A program made the position numbers and the translations under genes. Shown here in pieces: positions 24,807 through 33,691 of a stretch of 64,000 bases of DNA; position 1 is the first letter of the stretch; every line of letters starts with the position of its first letter. This stretch comes from Thalassotalea_F euphylliae (GTDB lineage Bacteria > Pseudomonadota > Gammaproteobacteria > Enterobacterales > Alteromonadaceae): positions 868,001-932,000 of the forward strand of contig NZ_JBHUIB010000012.1 of assembly GCF_042682785.1 (NCBI RefSeq), in the 5' to 3' direction. Under the pieces are notes generated by a model. That model was not told the DNA's origin. It did no database searches and was given only the letters and a program-made list of their open reading frames with translations.

Positions 24807-27593
24807 CTAGAATTTTCTTTGACAGTTTTTTGCAAAAACTTTTGAATCTTCAATGACAAGCGCGTTTCTGTCTGTCCAATATTGGTCAATGGTGTTGGCC
24901 TCGTTAGAGACTAATGTAAGGCGATGTTTATAAGCCCCCATTTGCTGCTTTAAGTGTTGCTCTATAAAGCCAGTCACATCGTGTTGTGTGATACTTTCCA
25001 TCGCCTCTAATAGAACGGCTTTTCGATTAAACTCGAAATCTTGATTGGTAATTGACGTCCAAAAACGTTGACTTTTTGTTCTCAGGCTTGCGTCTTTTTC
25101 TTTCAGCTGAGCAGCGAGACCATGCTGATAAGTAAACCACTGCTGATCGTCAAGCATTGCGAGTTTTTCTAGAGCAAGCTCTATAAACTCATCCATCGCG
25201 GAGACTAATTGTTCAGGTTTAGTATCGGGTGACTGAATGTAGAAAGCGATGCCTGGAAAGCGGTTGATAGGAATATAACCTACATTGACTAAGTAGCCAT
25301 ATTGTTTTTCCGTGCGCATTTCTTGGAAAAATATAGGCGCTAGCAAATGACTGGTTAACATAGCCAATGCCGTTGTTTTTTCTGCTTTATCACTGCAAGG
25401 GTAGTAGCATACCGCTGCATGATCGTGATTGGGCATCGTTACGGGGAAGACTAACTCAGGTTGCTCATCTAAGTCGATAACCGGACAAGCGACATGGTTT
25501 CTCGCATCATGTCTATGTGAAAAGTGCTCACCAATTGTTTGTGCAATTGACTGAGCTTGACTCTCTAGCCAGTTACCGTGCACTAGGACGTCTAAGGTAA
25601 TTTGTTCGAATAGGTGCCGTGAAAAGTCCATAAACGTTTCATAGGTAATATGTTCCATCGCTTTTAATAGTGAATTTGATGATGGACTATTGGGTTGCAT
25701 GAACGAGCTAAGCTTTGAAAACAGCTGAGAAATCGACTTACTCTTGTCAGCATTTCGCCAGTGTTTCATTAATTGATTTTTGATTAATTCAAATTGGCTT
25801 GGGTGAAACTGAGGGCTAAGTAGGCTATCCAGCAACCGCTCTAATAACAGAGGCTGTTTTTCGCTTAAACCTGATAACTGAAGTGTTAAGCCACCTTGAT
25901 GCGCATACAGGTTGTAGTGTATGCCAGCCAATTCGGCATCATAGTGCTCTTCAATGACGTGCTCTGAGAAACAGTCAACAAAGAGGCGCGTCATGGCTAT
26001 GTTTTCAACACTGTTGACCGAAATAGGTGAGTCGATACCTAAGTAGATATACCCTTTGGGCACCTTAAACGTAGTATCTTGCTTGAACCAAATGCAAAGG
26101 CCATTTTTGCTCTCTATTTGAGTGGGCGTCGCTGTTTCATGTGTGTGTGGCCAAACTTTTGGTTTGTCGAGAATGTAAGGGTTCTCTGCTGGCAGCACCA
26201 GTTGTTGCATCACATCGATGTTGTTTAATTCATTTATTCGAGCTTTGTCTATGTCTGAAATTGCGTACGGTACTTTATACCATTGGCTTGTTTTATTGGT
26301 TTCGTAACATTGGCCAATCTTCACAATACGACAATTATCGGCCGTGAAAAATGAAAGTAATTCTGTAAGTGACTGCTCACGTATGCCGTCCATGACAAAA
26401 TCACCGTAAATATAATCATCAGTTGGGTAGTGATGCATATTCACCACTAACTGATTTACTGAGTCTAACGGTTTTAACTTTTCTAAAAACTGAAACGCGA
26501 CTTTAGCTAGTTTTTGCTTCTCAAAATAAAAATGATGGGGAATAGGAGCTCCCTTGAGCAAATTGATATAGCTAAAAATCACATCAATAATACTATCAAT
26601 TTGCTGTTCTCCCTCTTCTGTCAGGGATATGCTGATATTAAAGTCTTTAAAATTGGAGCCATTTACACCAGAGCCTGCAGTTAAACCTAATGCTAAGTGT
26701 TGAGACTTTAAGTATGACAAGATACTGCCTTTTCCCTCATGGCCTAAAAGATAAGCAAGCACAGCTTCAGGCTTGTGACGATAATATTTGTCAATGCTCG
26801 GAAGCGCAAAACTGATAATTAATTGTTTATCATTTTTAACAGGGATTACTTGAATTTCTTTACCTAAGTGTTCAGGTAAATATAGCGGCTCCGTTATTGG
26901 CGCCTTTTCCGTTTTGGCTGACTTTACATCATCAAAAAACTGATGCGCCCATGATTTGAGTTGGTCAAGTGGTTGCGGTCCTTCTATCGCTAACGTCATG
27001 TAGTTAGCACAATAATGAGTTTTATAAAAAGACTCGATTTCTTGCTGGATACTTTGACCATCTCGATCACCTAACGTGTCAATATTCCCAACGGAGAACT
27101 GTGCGAAAGGGTGGTTTTGATTTACGGTTTCTTTATGAACGTCGTAAAGGCGTCTGATATCGTCTTTTAACTTTAGCTTAAACTCTGAGTCGATATTCAT
27201 TCGCTCGCTTTGAACGAATGACTCACTCAATAAAGGCGCCTTGAAGAAGTCTGAAAATCGAGCCAATGCCTCTTCAAAAAAGTTACAGTGAATATCAAAG
27301 AAGTAACTGGTGAACTCTGTACCGGTCCAGGCGTTATTATGGCCGCCATGTTGGCTTATAAATTTTTGGTATTCACTACCATCGGGGTAGTTTTCTGTAC
27401 CCAAAAACAGCATGTGTTCGACGAAATGGGCGAGTCCCTGGCGGTCTTTTGGGTCGTCGAAATGCCCCGCATTGACTGCTAGTGCAGCTGCAGCTCGGTC
27501 TGATTCAGAATTTTGAATCAACAACACACGCATGCCATTGTCGAGCGTAATGGGTAGGTAGTGTTTTTTGTCGTTAGGGCTTTGCTTTAACAA
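24807..27593 (-). CDS. M16-family zinc metalloprotease (insulysin/pitrilysin type)
   Basis: Peptidase of the insulinase family that degrades peptides in a closed chamber built of four homologous domains; about 928 aa, the full length for this group. The inverted zinc motif HFVEH places His56, Glu59 and His60, with the third ligand Glu137 in the ERMNIDSE segment (numbers from the start chosen here). No signal peptide, so it is probably cytoplasmic, unlike periplasmic E. coli pitrilysin. The start is taken as TTG at 27593 because AGGAG sits six bases upstream; a longer TTG start at 27608 would lack such a site. Confidence 0.92.
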   Translation of the reverse strand: MLKQSPNDKKHYLPITLDNGMRVLLIQNSESDRAAAALAVNAGHFDDPKDRQGLAHFVEHMLFLGTENYPDGSEYQKFISQHGGHNNAWTGTEFTSYFFDIHCNFFEEALARFSDFFKAPLLSESFVQSERMNIDSEFKLKLKDDIRRLYDVHKETVNQNHPFAQFSVGNIDTLGDRDGQSIQQEIESFYKTHYCANYMTLAIEGPQPLDQLKSWAHQFFDDVKSAKTEKAPITEPLYLPEHLGKEIQVIPVKNDKQLIISFALPSIDKYYRHKPEAVLAYLLGHEGKGSILSYLKSQHLALGLTAGSGVNGSNFKDFNISISLTEEGEQQIDSIIDVIFSYINLLKGAPIPHHFYFEKQKLAKVAFQFLEKLKPLDSVNQLVVNMHHYPTDDYIYGDFVMDGIREQSLTELLSFFTADNCRIVKIGQCYETNKTSQWYKVPYAISDIDKARINELNNIDVMQQLVLPAENPYILDKPKVWPHTHETATPTQIESKNGLCIWFKQDTTFKVPKGYIYLGIDSPISVNSVENIAMTRLFVDCFSEHVIEEHYDAELAGIHYNLYAHQGGLTLQLSGLSEKQPLLLERLLDSLLSPQFHPSQFELIKNQLMKHWRNADKSKSISQLFSKLSSFMQPNSPSSNSLLKAMEHITYETFMDFSRHLFEQITLDVLVHGNWLESQAQSIAQTIGEHFSHRHDARNHVACPVIDLDEQPELVFPVTMPNHDHAAVCYYPCSDKAEKTTALAMLTSHLLAPIFFQEMRTEKQYGYLVNVGYIPINRFPGIAFYIQSPDTKPEQLVSAMDEFIELALEKLAMLDDQQWFTYQHGLAAQLKEKDASLRTKSQRFWTSITNQDFEFNRKAVLLEAMESITQHDVTGFIEQHLKQQMGAYKHRLTLVSNEANTIDQYWTDRNALVIEDSKVFAKNCQRKF

Positions 27594-27808
27594 ATTAACT
27601 CCTATCAAACACTAATTTACGAACCGCACCATCAGTAAGTCGTGTTTATTCTTATTATTATAGGCTTGTTTTCTTTATAAATTACCCGAAGGAATAACAT
27701 CAGTCTATTTTATTCTTAACTGTTGTTATAAATAGTTGGCGCTTTCTTTTACTATAGCCGGAATTTTTCATCTGATATCCGCGAATTTAGAAGTGCGGGA
27801 GTAACATT

Positions 27809-28285
27809 ATGCAAATCTTCATTATGCGCCACGGGCAAGCAAGTTTTCAGGCTGAGTCCGATGCGCAACGAAAGCTGACAGAGCAAGGAAAGCTCGAAGC
27901 TGAGTTAATGGGAAGATGGATGGAAAAAATGAGCATAAAACCTGAAAAAATTTGGGTGAGTCCTTATGTTCGCGCTCAGCAAACAGCGAACGCGGTAGTT
28001 GAACAACTTTCAAGTACTTCGCAGCTAGTTACGCAATCTTTTATTACACCATCTGGCAACGCAACTGATGTGAGAGATATTATTGACGGTGAACTAACAG
28101 TAGAGCCGGTTGAACAGCTCTTGCTTGTTTCTCATATGCCTTTTGTTAGCTATATAGTCAGTGAACTTACTCAGCAAGAACATTCGCCAATTTTTCAAAC
28201 AGCGGGTGTTGTTGAAATTAATTACAATAAAGATGCGATGGTTGGTGAATTTGTTCGTATGGTTGCACCAATCGACTTGTGCTGA
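27809..28285 (+). CDS. sixA: Phosphohistidine phosphatase SixA
   Basis: Small histidine-phosphatase-superfamily protein (158 aa). The catalytic RHG is at residues 7-9 (MRHGQA) and a second histidine lies in LLVSHMPFVSYI. In E. coli SixA removes phosphate from His of NPr in the nitrogen PTS and influences ArcB. A GGGAG ribosome site precedes the ATG. It converges on smrB with three bases between stops; sixA lies beside smrB-prmB-aroC in E. coli too. Confidence 0.93.
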   Translation: MQIFIMRHGQASFQAESDAQRKLTEQGKLEAELMGRWMEKMSIKPEKIWVSPYVRAQQTANAVVEQLSSTSQLVTQSFITPSGNATDVRDIIDGELTVEPVEQLLLVSHMPFVSYIVSELTQQEHSPIFQTAGVVEINYNKDAMVGEFVRMVAPIDLC

Positions 28286-28288
28286 TGA

Positions 28289-28834
28289 TCAATACTTATC
28301 TTTGATATCAATAAGCACTAAAAGGGCTCCGTCACCGCCATATTCAAGAGGGGCTTGATGAAATGCTAACACGTCGGGGTGCTGCACTAGCCAGTGTGGC
28401 ACCTTTGTCTTCAACACTCGGTTTCCTATGCCATGCACAATGCATACGCACCTAGCGTGTTCTTTGTGACAAGCTTTTAATAGTGCGGCAATTTCTCGCT
28501 TCGCGTGTTCTTGTGTCAGGCCGTGTAAATCTAGAATTAAATCGGGTAGATAAACACCACGCCTTAAGTTTTTTGCTTCGAAGCTATCTGTTCCGTCTTT
28601 TACATATTTCATTGGGCCTTGGTGGTTTAAATCCGGCTCAAACTCATCTGAAAAGTAAAATTCAGCGCCTTGCTGCGTGGTGAGTGTATTGGCGTTATTT
28701 TTCTTTGGTGTACTTTTGCGTTCATGTCGAACTTTGTCCTGAACAATAGGTTTAACTTTACCAATTGATTCCTTAAACAGTGCTTTTTCTTCTTGCGATA
28801 ATAAATCTTTAAATTTCATGACAAAGGTCGACAT
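28289..28834 (-). CDS. smrB: Smr-domain ribosome-rescue endonuclease SmrB
   Basis: A 181-residue Smr protein that in E. coli cleaves mRNA between collided ribosomes. The C-terminal Smr domain (about residues 95-180) shows DLHGLTQEHAKREI and CIVHGIGNRVLKTKVPHWL, both conserved catalytic/RNA-binding blocks. The N-terminal extension is charged and includes the short ribosome-binding type segment. Divergent from prmB, the same arrangement as in enterobacteria, so promoters of both lie in the 83-base gap. Confidence 0.94.
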   Translation of the reverse strand: MSTFVMKFKDLLSQEEKALFKESIGKVKPIVQDKVRHERKSTPKKNNANTLTTQQGAEFYFSDEFEPDLNHQGPMKYVKDGTDSFEAKNLRRGVYLPDLILDLHGLTQEHAKREIAALLKACHKEHARCVCIVHGIGNRVLKTKVPHWLVQHPDVLAFHQAPLEYGGDGALLVLIDIKDKY

Positions 28835-28917
28835 TTTCAGGGCGAATAATGATATATTATTTGCTTTGTTTTGTCTCTCAAACTCGCCATATAATTGGCG
28901 TTATCATAGGAATAATC

Positions 28918-29844
28918 ATGACGTTGTCTGTGCAATCACAGTTACTGACTATCGAAGACTGGGTACGTTGGAGTGCCAGTGAATTTAACCGTGCAGATCT
29001 CTATTTTGGACACGGCACAGATAACGCATGGGATGAAGCAATAAACTTGGTGATGAATGTATTGTCCTTGCCACGCGAATTATTCGAACAAAGTAAGCAC
29101 GCAAAACTACTGGACTCAGAGAAAGACGATTTGTTAGCGATGATTGAGCGACGTATCGTTGAGCAAATTCCTGCCGCCTATTTAACCAATCAAGCAACGT
29201 TCGCTGGGCTTTCTTTTTATGTTGATGAACGCGTACTTGTGCCACGATCACCGATAGCTGAGCTTATTGATAAAAAGTTTGCACCTTTTGTTGGCCAATC
29301 GCCGAATCGCGTGCTCGATTTGTGCACAGGCAGTGGTTGTATTGCTATCGCCTGCGCATATACGTTTCCGCTTGCCGAAGTAGATGCTGTCGACTTATCA
29401 GTAGATGCGCTTAATGTCGCTCAAATCAACATTGAAGGTCACGGGCTGATGGAACAAGTTATTCCTATTCAATCTGATCTTTTTGCTTCTATCGCGCAAG
29501 AAAAATATGATTTAATCGTGACTAACCCTCCTTATGTTGACGCCGAAGACGTTAGCACGTTGCCAGCAGAGTTCACACATGAACCTGAAATGGGCCTTGG
29601 TTCTGGGCACGATGGTTTGGATATCACACGAGAAATCCTTGCACAAGCTGCTGCACACCTGACAGATGACGGTGTCTTGGTGTGTGAGGTAGGTAATTCT
29701 CAAATTCATGTAGAACAGGCATACCCAGAGGTGCCATTTCACTGGGTAGAGTTCGAACGAGGTGGGCACGGCGTTTTTGTGCTGACAAAAGCACAATTAG
29801 ACGAACATCAAGTAATTTTTAACCAACGGGTAGTACAACGCTAA
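28918..29844 (+). CDS. prmB: Ribosomal protein L3 glutamine methyltransferase PrmB
   Basis: AdoMet-dependent methyltransferase that N5-methylates a glutamine of 50S protein L3 during ribosome assembly. SAM-binding VLDLCTGSGCIAIACA at about residues 140-155 and the catalytic NPPYV motif that holds the target glutamine. The start is placed at the ATG at 28918, preceded by TAGGAATAATC; an upstream in-frame ATG at 28849 would add 23 residues without homology. About 308 aa, as in E. coli. The stop overlaps the aroC start (TAATG). Confidence 0.95.
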   Translation: MTLSVQSQLLTIEDWVRWSASEFNRADLYFGHGTDNAWDEAINLVMNVLSLPRELFEQSKHAKLLDSEKDDLLAMIERRIVEQIPAAYLTNQATFAGLSFYVDERVLVPRSPIAELIDKKFAPFVGQSPNRVLDLCTGSGCIAIACAYTFPLAEVDAVDLSVDALNVAQINIEGHGLMEQVIPIQSDLFASIAQEKYDLIVTNPPYVDAEDVSTLPAEFTHEPEMGLGSGHDGLDITREILAQAAAHLTDDGVLVCEVGNSQIHVEQAYPEVPFHWVEFERGGHGVFVLTKAQLDEHQVIFNQRVVQR

Positions 29845-30932
29845 TGTCGGGAAATACATACGGTAAATTATTCACAGTCACTACATTTGGAGAGAGCCAT
29901 GGCTTAGGCTTAGGCGCTATTATTGATGGCTGTCCTCCGGGTATTGAATTGAGTGAAGCAGATCTTCAAATAGATTTAGATCGCAGAAAACCGGGTACAT
30001 CTCGATATACAACAGCTCGCCGAGAAGCCGATGAAGTGAAAATCATGTCTGGCGTTTTTGAAGGGAAAACGACAGGTACAACAATTGGTTTGTTGATTGA
30101 AAACACTGATCAGCGTTCAAAAGATTATGGCAACATTGCAACGAGTTTTCGCCCCGGTCATGCAGATTACACCTACACGCAAAAATATGGCTTCAGAGAT
30201 TACCGAGGTGGTGGGCGTTCTTCTGCTAGAGAAACGGCAATGCGAGTTGCTGCTGGCGCCATCGCCAAAAAATATTTAAAAGAGAAATTGGGGGTTGAAA
30301 TTAAGGGCTGTGTGTCCCAAATTGCGGATGTCAAAGCAGAGCAGTTCAATTGGGATATCGTTGAAGAGAACCCATTCTTTTTCCCTGATGAAAATAAACT
30401 AGAGCAGTTGGATGAAACCCTGCGCGGTATTATTCGCCAAAAAGATTCTATTGGCGCTAAAGTTATGGTTGTCGCGACTAACGTCCCTGTTGGTCTAGGT
30501 GAGCCTATCTTTGACCGATTAGACGCTGATATTGCACACAGTTTAATGAGCATTAATGCGGTTAAAGGTGTTGAAATTGGTGATGGATTTGAAGTGGTAA
30601 ATCAAAAAGGCTCTGAGCATCGTGACGAGTTAACTCCAGATGGCTTCTCAACAAACCATGCTGGCGGTGTGTTGGGTGGTATTTCATCTGGCCAGCCTAT
30701 CGTCGCGCAGATAGCCCTAAAACCAACGTCAAGTATTGGTGTCAGCGGTCAAACTATCGATGAGAAAGGTGAACCAATGGATATTATCACTAAGGGGCGT
30801 CATGACCCATGTGTTGGTATTCGTGCAGTGCCTATCGCAGAGGCGATGCTTGCAATTACCCTGATGGATCACTTTATGAGACATCGAGCGCAAAACGCAG
30901 ACGTACATTGCCAGACGCCAATAATCGAATAA
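29844..30932 (+). CDS. aroC: Chorismate synthase AroC
   Basis: Last enzyme of the shikimate pathway, converting EPSP to chorismate with reduced FMN. Signatures: GESHGLGLGAIIDGCPPG at the N-terminus, RPGHADYTYTQKYG, and GGGRSSARETAMRVAAGA. The 362-aa length is typical. Translationally coupled to prmB and ended by a hairpin just past the stop. Confidence 0.98.
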   Translation: MSGNTYGKLFTVTTFGESHGLGLGAIIDGCPPGIELSEADLQIDLDRRKPGTSRYTTARREADEVKIMSGVFEGKTTGTTIGLLIENTDQRSKDYGNIATSFRPGHADYTYTQKYGFRDYRGGGRSSARETAMRVAAGAIAKKYLKEKLGVEIKGCVSQIADVKAEQFNWDIVEENPFFFPDENKLEQLDETLRGIIRQKDSIGAKVMVVATNVPVGLGEPIFDRLDADIAHSLMSINAVKGVEIGDGFEVVNQKGSEHRDELTPDGFSTNHAGGVLGGISSGQPIVAQIALKPTSSIGVSGQTIDEKGEPMDIITKGRHDPCVGIRAVPIAEAMLAITLMDHFMRHRAQNADVHCQTPIIE

Positions 30933-30941
30933 GGACGAATA

Positions 30942-30967
30942 CGAGCTCGCTACGGCGAGCTTTTTTA
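30942..30967 (+). terminator. Rho-independent terminator after aroC
   Basis: Stem GCTCGC/GCGAGC with a TACG loop followed by six T. It ends only a few bases before the ATG of the next gene, so part of that gene's leader is the terminator itself. Confidence 0.85.
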
Positions 30968-30971
30968 TCTC

Positions 30972-32120
30972 ATGCACATCAGTAATTTTACGCGACTCTC
31001 TAATGGTTATTTTTGGTATTTCGCCGTTTTAGGTTTAGCGATGCCTTTTCTAGCTGTTTGGTTAGAGGGAAGGGGGTTTAGCTCACAGTCGATGGGGGAG
31101 ATGCTAGCCATTTTCACCGCGACCAAAATTGTGGGTCCAACGTTTTGGGCGTTTTTTGCGGATAAGTCTGGTCGACAATTGAGCGTCATTCGGGCTGGTG
31201 CTAGTTTATCGCTAATATTTTTTATTGGCCTTTTCTTTGTTGATGGGTATTGGCCGATCACACTGTTTCTAGCCGCATTTAGCTTGTTTTGGACAGGTGT
31301 GCTCCCTCAGTACGAAGTGCTTACCTTAAATTCGTTTCGTAATAACCCCAAGATATATGCACGCATTCGCCTATGGGGCAGTATCGGCTTTATTGCACTT
31401 GCTGTTATCGGAGGCGAAGTAATAGCCTCTTTGGGAAGTGAGAGCTTTTTAACGCTGGGTTTAGCGGTACTGTTTGGTTTATGGTTGTCGACGTTGTCGA
31501 TGAAAGAAAGAGAAGGGGGTCGCAAAGCGCGCAACGAAGTGAAAGGCATGAGTGAGCGGATTTTTAATTTGCCCTTCGTTTACTTTTTTCTAGCGGGATT
31601 GTTGCTGCAAATTAGCTTTGGACCATATTATTCCTTCTTTGCTCTCTATGTAAGGGATTTAGGCTACCCAAGCTATGCGGTTGGTGCCTTGATAGGCGTT
31701 TCGGTGGTTGCAGAAGTGTTGATATTTGTGCTGATGGGACGTGTTTTTAAACGATTCTCAGTTTTCCAAGTATTGACCTTCAGTATTGCGATTACGGGTA
31801 TCCGCTGGTTGATAAGTGCTAAGCTTGGCCAGGTTTTGCCTTTGCTGATTATCGCTCAGGTGATGCATGCTGCTAGCTATGCCCTGTACCACAGTGCTTC
31901 AATGCAGTTTATTCAATCGCATTTCAAATTCGGCCAACATAATCGTGGACAAGCTATTTATATAAGTGGTGTATACGGTGTTGGCGGTGCTTTGGGCGCT
32001 TATATTGCTGGATTACTCTGGCAAGATGGCGCCGGAATAGAACTAAGCTATATTGCTGCTGGCGTGTGCGCTCTGACAGGAGCTTTTTTTGCTGGGTTGT
32101 TGATGGTTGCTAAAAAATAA
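30972..32120 (+). CDS. MFS transporter (HcaT/LacY-like group)
   Basis: Inner-membrane transporter of 382 aa with about 12 predicted helices. It starts with FTRLSNGYFWYFAVLGLAMP, a pattern shared by the 3-phenylpropionate/nucleoside-permease-like MFS group, has RxxGSIGF-type RLWGSIGFIALAV in helix 4 and the mid-protein basic loop KEREGGRKARNEVKG. The substrate is not predictable. No convincing ribosome site: the ATG follows the aroC terminator by only a few bases, so expression may depend on readthrough or on a leaderless-like start. Confidence 0.85.
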   Translation: MHISNFTRLSNGYFWYFAVLGLAMPFLAVWLEGRGFSSQSMGEMLAIFTATKIVGPTFWAFFADKSGRQLSVIRAGASLSLIFFIGLFFVDGYWPITLFLAAFSLFWTGVLPQYEVLTLNSFRNNPKIYARIRLWGSIGFIALAVIGGEVIASLGSESFLTLGLAVLFGLWLSTLSMKEREGGRKARNEVKGMSERIFNLPFVYFFLAGLLLQISFGPYYSFFALYVRDLGYPSYAVGALIGVSVVAEVLIFVLMGRVFKRFSVFQVLTFSIAITGIRWLISAKLGQVLPLLIIAQVMHAASYALYHSASMQFIQSHFKFGQHNRGQAIYISGVYGVGGALGAYIAGLLWQDGAGIELSYIAAGVCALTGAFFAGLLMVAKK

Positions 32121-32283
32121 TCGACATGTGCAAGTCTGTAAAAACGAAGAGATAAAGCCTACCGGTATAGCCTTCAAATGCAGTTTTATTACTGACATGT
32201 GAATTTGATTATTGATCTGACATCATCAGTAAGTACGGATATTGATAGCTGTGTAGATGTTTTCGCCCATTTTTATTAGGCAC

Positions 32284-32311
32284 AAAAAAAGCTCCATATA
32301 GGAGCTTTTTT
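32284..32311. terminator. Bidirectional terminator downstream of exbD
   Basis: Stem AGCTCC/GGAGCT with a short ATATA loop, seven A to the left and six T to the right. It closes the minus-strand exbD transcript and can also stop transcripts arriving from the MFS gene. Confidence 0.88.
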
Positions 32312-32327
32312 ATTTTGGTTATCCGAA

Positions 32328-32729
32328 TTACTCGGTCTTACCAAAAGCAATTGTTAATTCATCAAATGTCTTCACTTGATCAATTACTGCTACTACGTCT
32401 TCGTGACGAGTATTGTAGCTAGGAAGAATAACTGCTGTTGAAGTAGCGTTCTTCGCTAGGAAGTTTTCAATACGAGCCGGAAGACGCTCAATATCTACTG
32501 CCTTGCCGTTAAAGTTAACTAAGCCATTATCAGAGATCTTCACAACGATCGTTGGGCTAGATTTAGCGTTAGACTTGTTTGATTTAGGTTTAGTCACTTC
32601 TAAACCAAGCTCTTTAACGAAAGATGTTGTTACGATGAAAAAGATAAGCAAGATAAAAACAATATCTAGCATCGGTGTCATATCTACATCTGCTTCTTGG
32701 CCGTCTTCATGTTTTCTTTTACGACTCAT
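32328..32729 (-). CDS. exbD: ExbD/TolR-family biopolymer transport protein (orphan)
   Basis: A 133-residue single-pass protein of the proton-motive-force-driven ExbBD/TolQR motors. The N-terminal EADVDMTPMLDIVFILLIFFIVTT holds the essential membrane aspartate (in DMTPMLDIVFILLIFF), followed by a periplasmic domain. A perfect AGGAGG ribosome site precedes the ATG. No ExbB/TolQ or TonB gene is adjacent, so its partners must be elsewhere, or it has been separated from them. Confidence 0.92.
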   Translation of the reverse strand: MSRKRKHEDGQEADVDMTPMLDIVFILLIFFIVTTSFVKELGLEVTKPKSNKSNAKSSPTIVVKISDNGLVNFNGKAVDIERLPARIENFLAKNATSTAVILPSYNTRHEDVVAVIDQVKTFDELTIAFGKTE

Positions 32730-32863
32730 TTTCCCCTCCTAATATCGTTGATGCTACAAAATATACGAATATACTCGTAAGGGCAATCTAAAAATGCGTT
32801 TTTGCAACAATACGACGGATATGTCGTTAGTGTTATTTGTAAAGTGCCTGATTATACAGAACG

Positions 32864-33664
32864 CTATTGGTGTTCGCCAGCCTGAGCAGAAATTAGATTG
32901 TAACCAGAAAGCTGTGGAATTGAGGTTTGAATCTCAAACTCTGTCTTGTCTAATTTTATTAATGCTTGGCAAAATAACGCTGCCTTTTGCTCAAGATTAT
33001 TGGCCTTTTGTCCAATCTCTACTTCGAGCTCTTCACCCATGGTCTCCAGCTTGTCACCAAAAGCATCGACACGTTGCTCTATGGTATCTTCGTCCTTACT
33101 TGCCATAGCATCGCCGACAGCCATAAGGATCGTGCCAATAGATTGAGAAACGATCTCTTCGATCTCTTGCTCAAATTCACCGGCAAAAATCTCATCAAAA
33201 TCATCAAAATCTTGCGGAGCAATATAGTAGCTTTCATCACTATGATTAAATTTCTTACGTAAGCGATATTGCATCTCATCGAACTTTTCTTGCAATTTAC
33301 GATGAGAAGCGCTGTTTTCACCGGTTAAACCGCCAATCACTTTGTTTACCGCTTTCAGGCCAATTTCGACACCTTCAATCGCTATTGACACTATTTCAGG
33401 TACTTGTGCACGAATGCCTTTGCTGAACGTGGAAATTAGTTCACCTTGCTGGTCATCCAATTCAACCTCTCGGCCTAGCACGAAAAGCTGTTTGTCGTGA
33501 TTGATTTGAAATTGGGTTTGACCTTCATCAAGAATACGAATGTGCTTCGGATCAATGATTACGCCGTAGTTGAAGTTGACATTACAGTGCTCAGCAAGAG
33601 CACTGTTGCTAAAAAGGCCAGAAAAGCTTAACGCAGATAGGGCAGCGATAGATCGTTTGTTCAC
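32864..33664 (-). CDS. YggN-like DUF2884 periplasmic protein
   Basis: A 266-residue exported protein: signal peptide at about 1-24 (ending SNSALA), then a region matching the DUF2884/YggN family (HCNVNFNYGVIIDPKHIRI, QLFVLGREVELDDQQ), then long acidic helical segments likely to form coiled coils. Starts with GTG after an AAGG site. It follows the FapA-like gene by 27 bases on the same strand. Function unknown in all species. Confidence 0.82.
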   Translation of the reverse strand: MNKRSIAALSALSFSGLFSNSALAEHCNVNFNYGVIIDPKHIRILDEGQTQFQINHDKQLFVLGREVELDDQQGELISTFSKGIRAQVPEIVSIAIEGVEIGLKAVNKVIGGLTGENSASHRKLQEKFDEMQYRLRKKFNHSDESYYIAPQDFDDFDEIFAGEFEQEIEEIVSQSIGTILMAVGDAMASKDEDTIEQRVDAFGDKLETMGEELEVEIGQKANNLEQKAALFCQALIKLDKTEFEIQTSIPQLSGYNLISAQAGEHQ

Positions 33665-33691
33665 AATAGACCTTGAGCTAAGCAGCTACTT

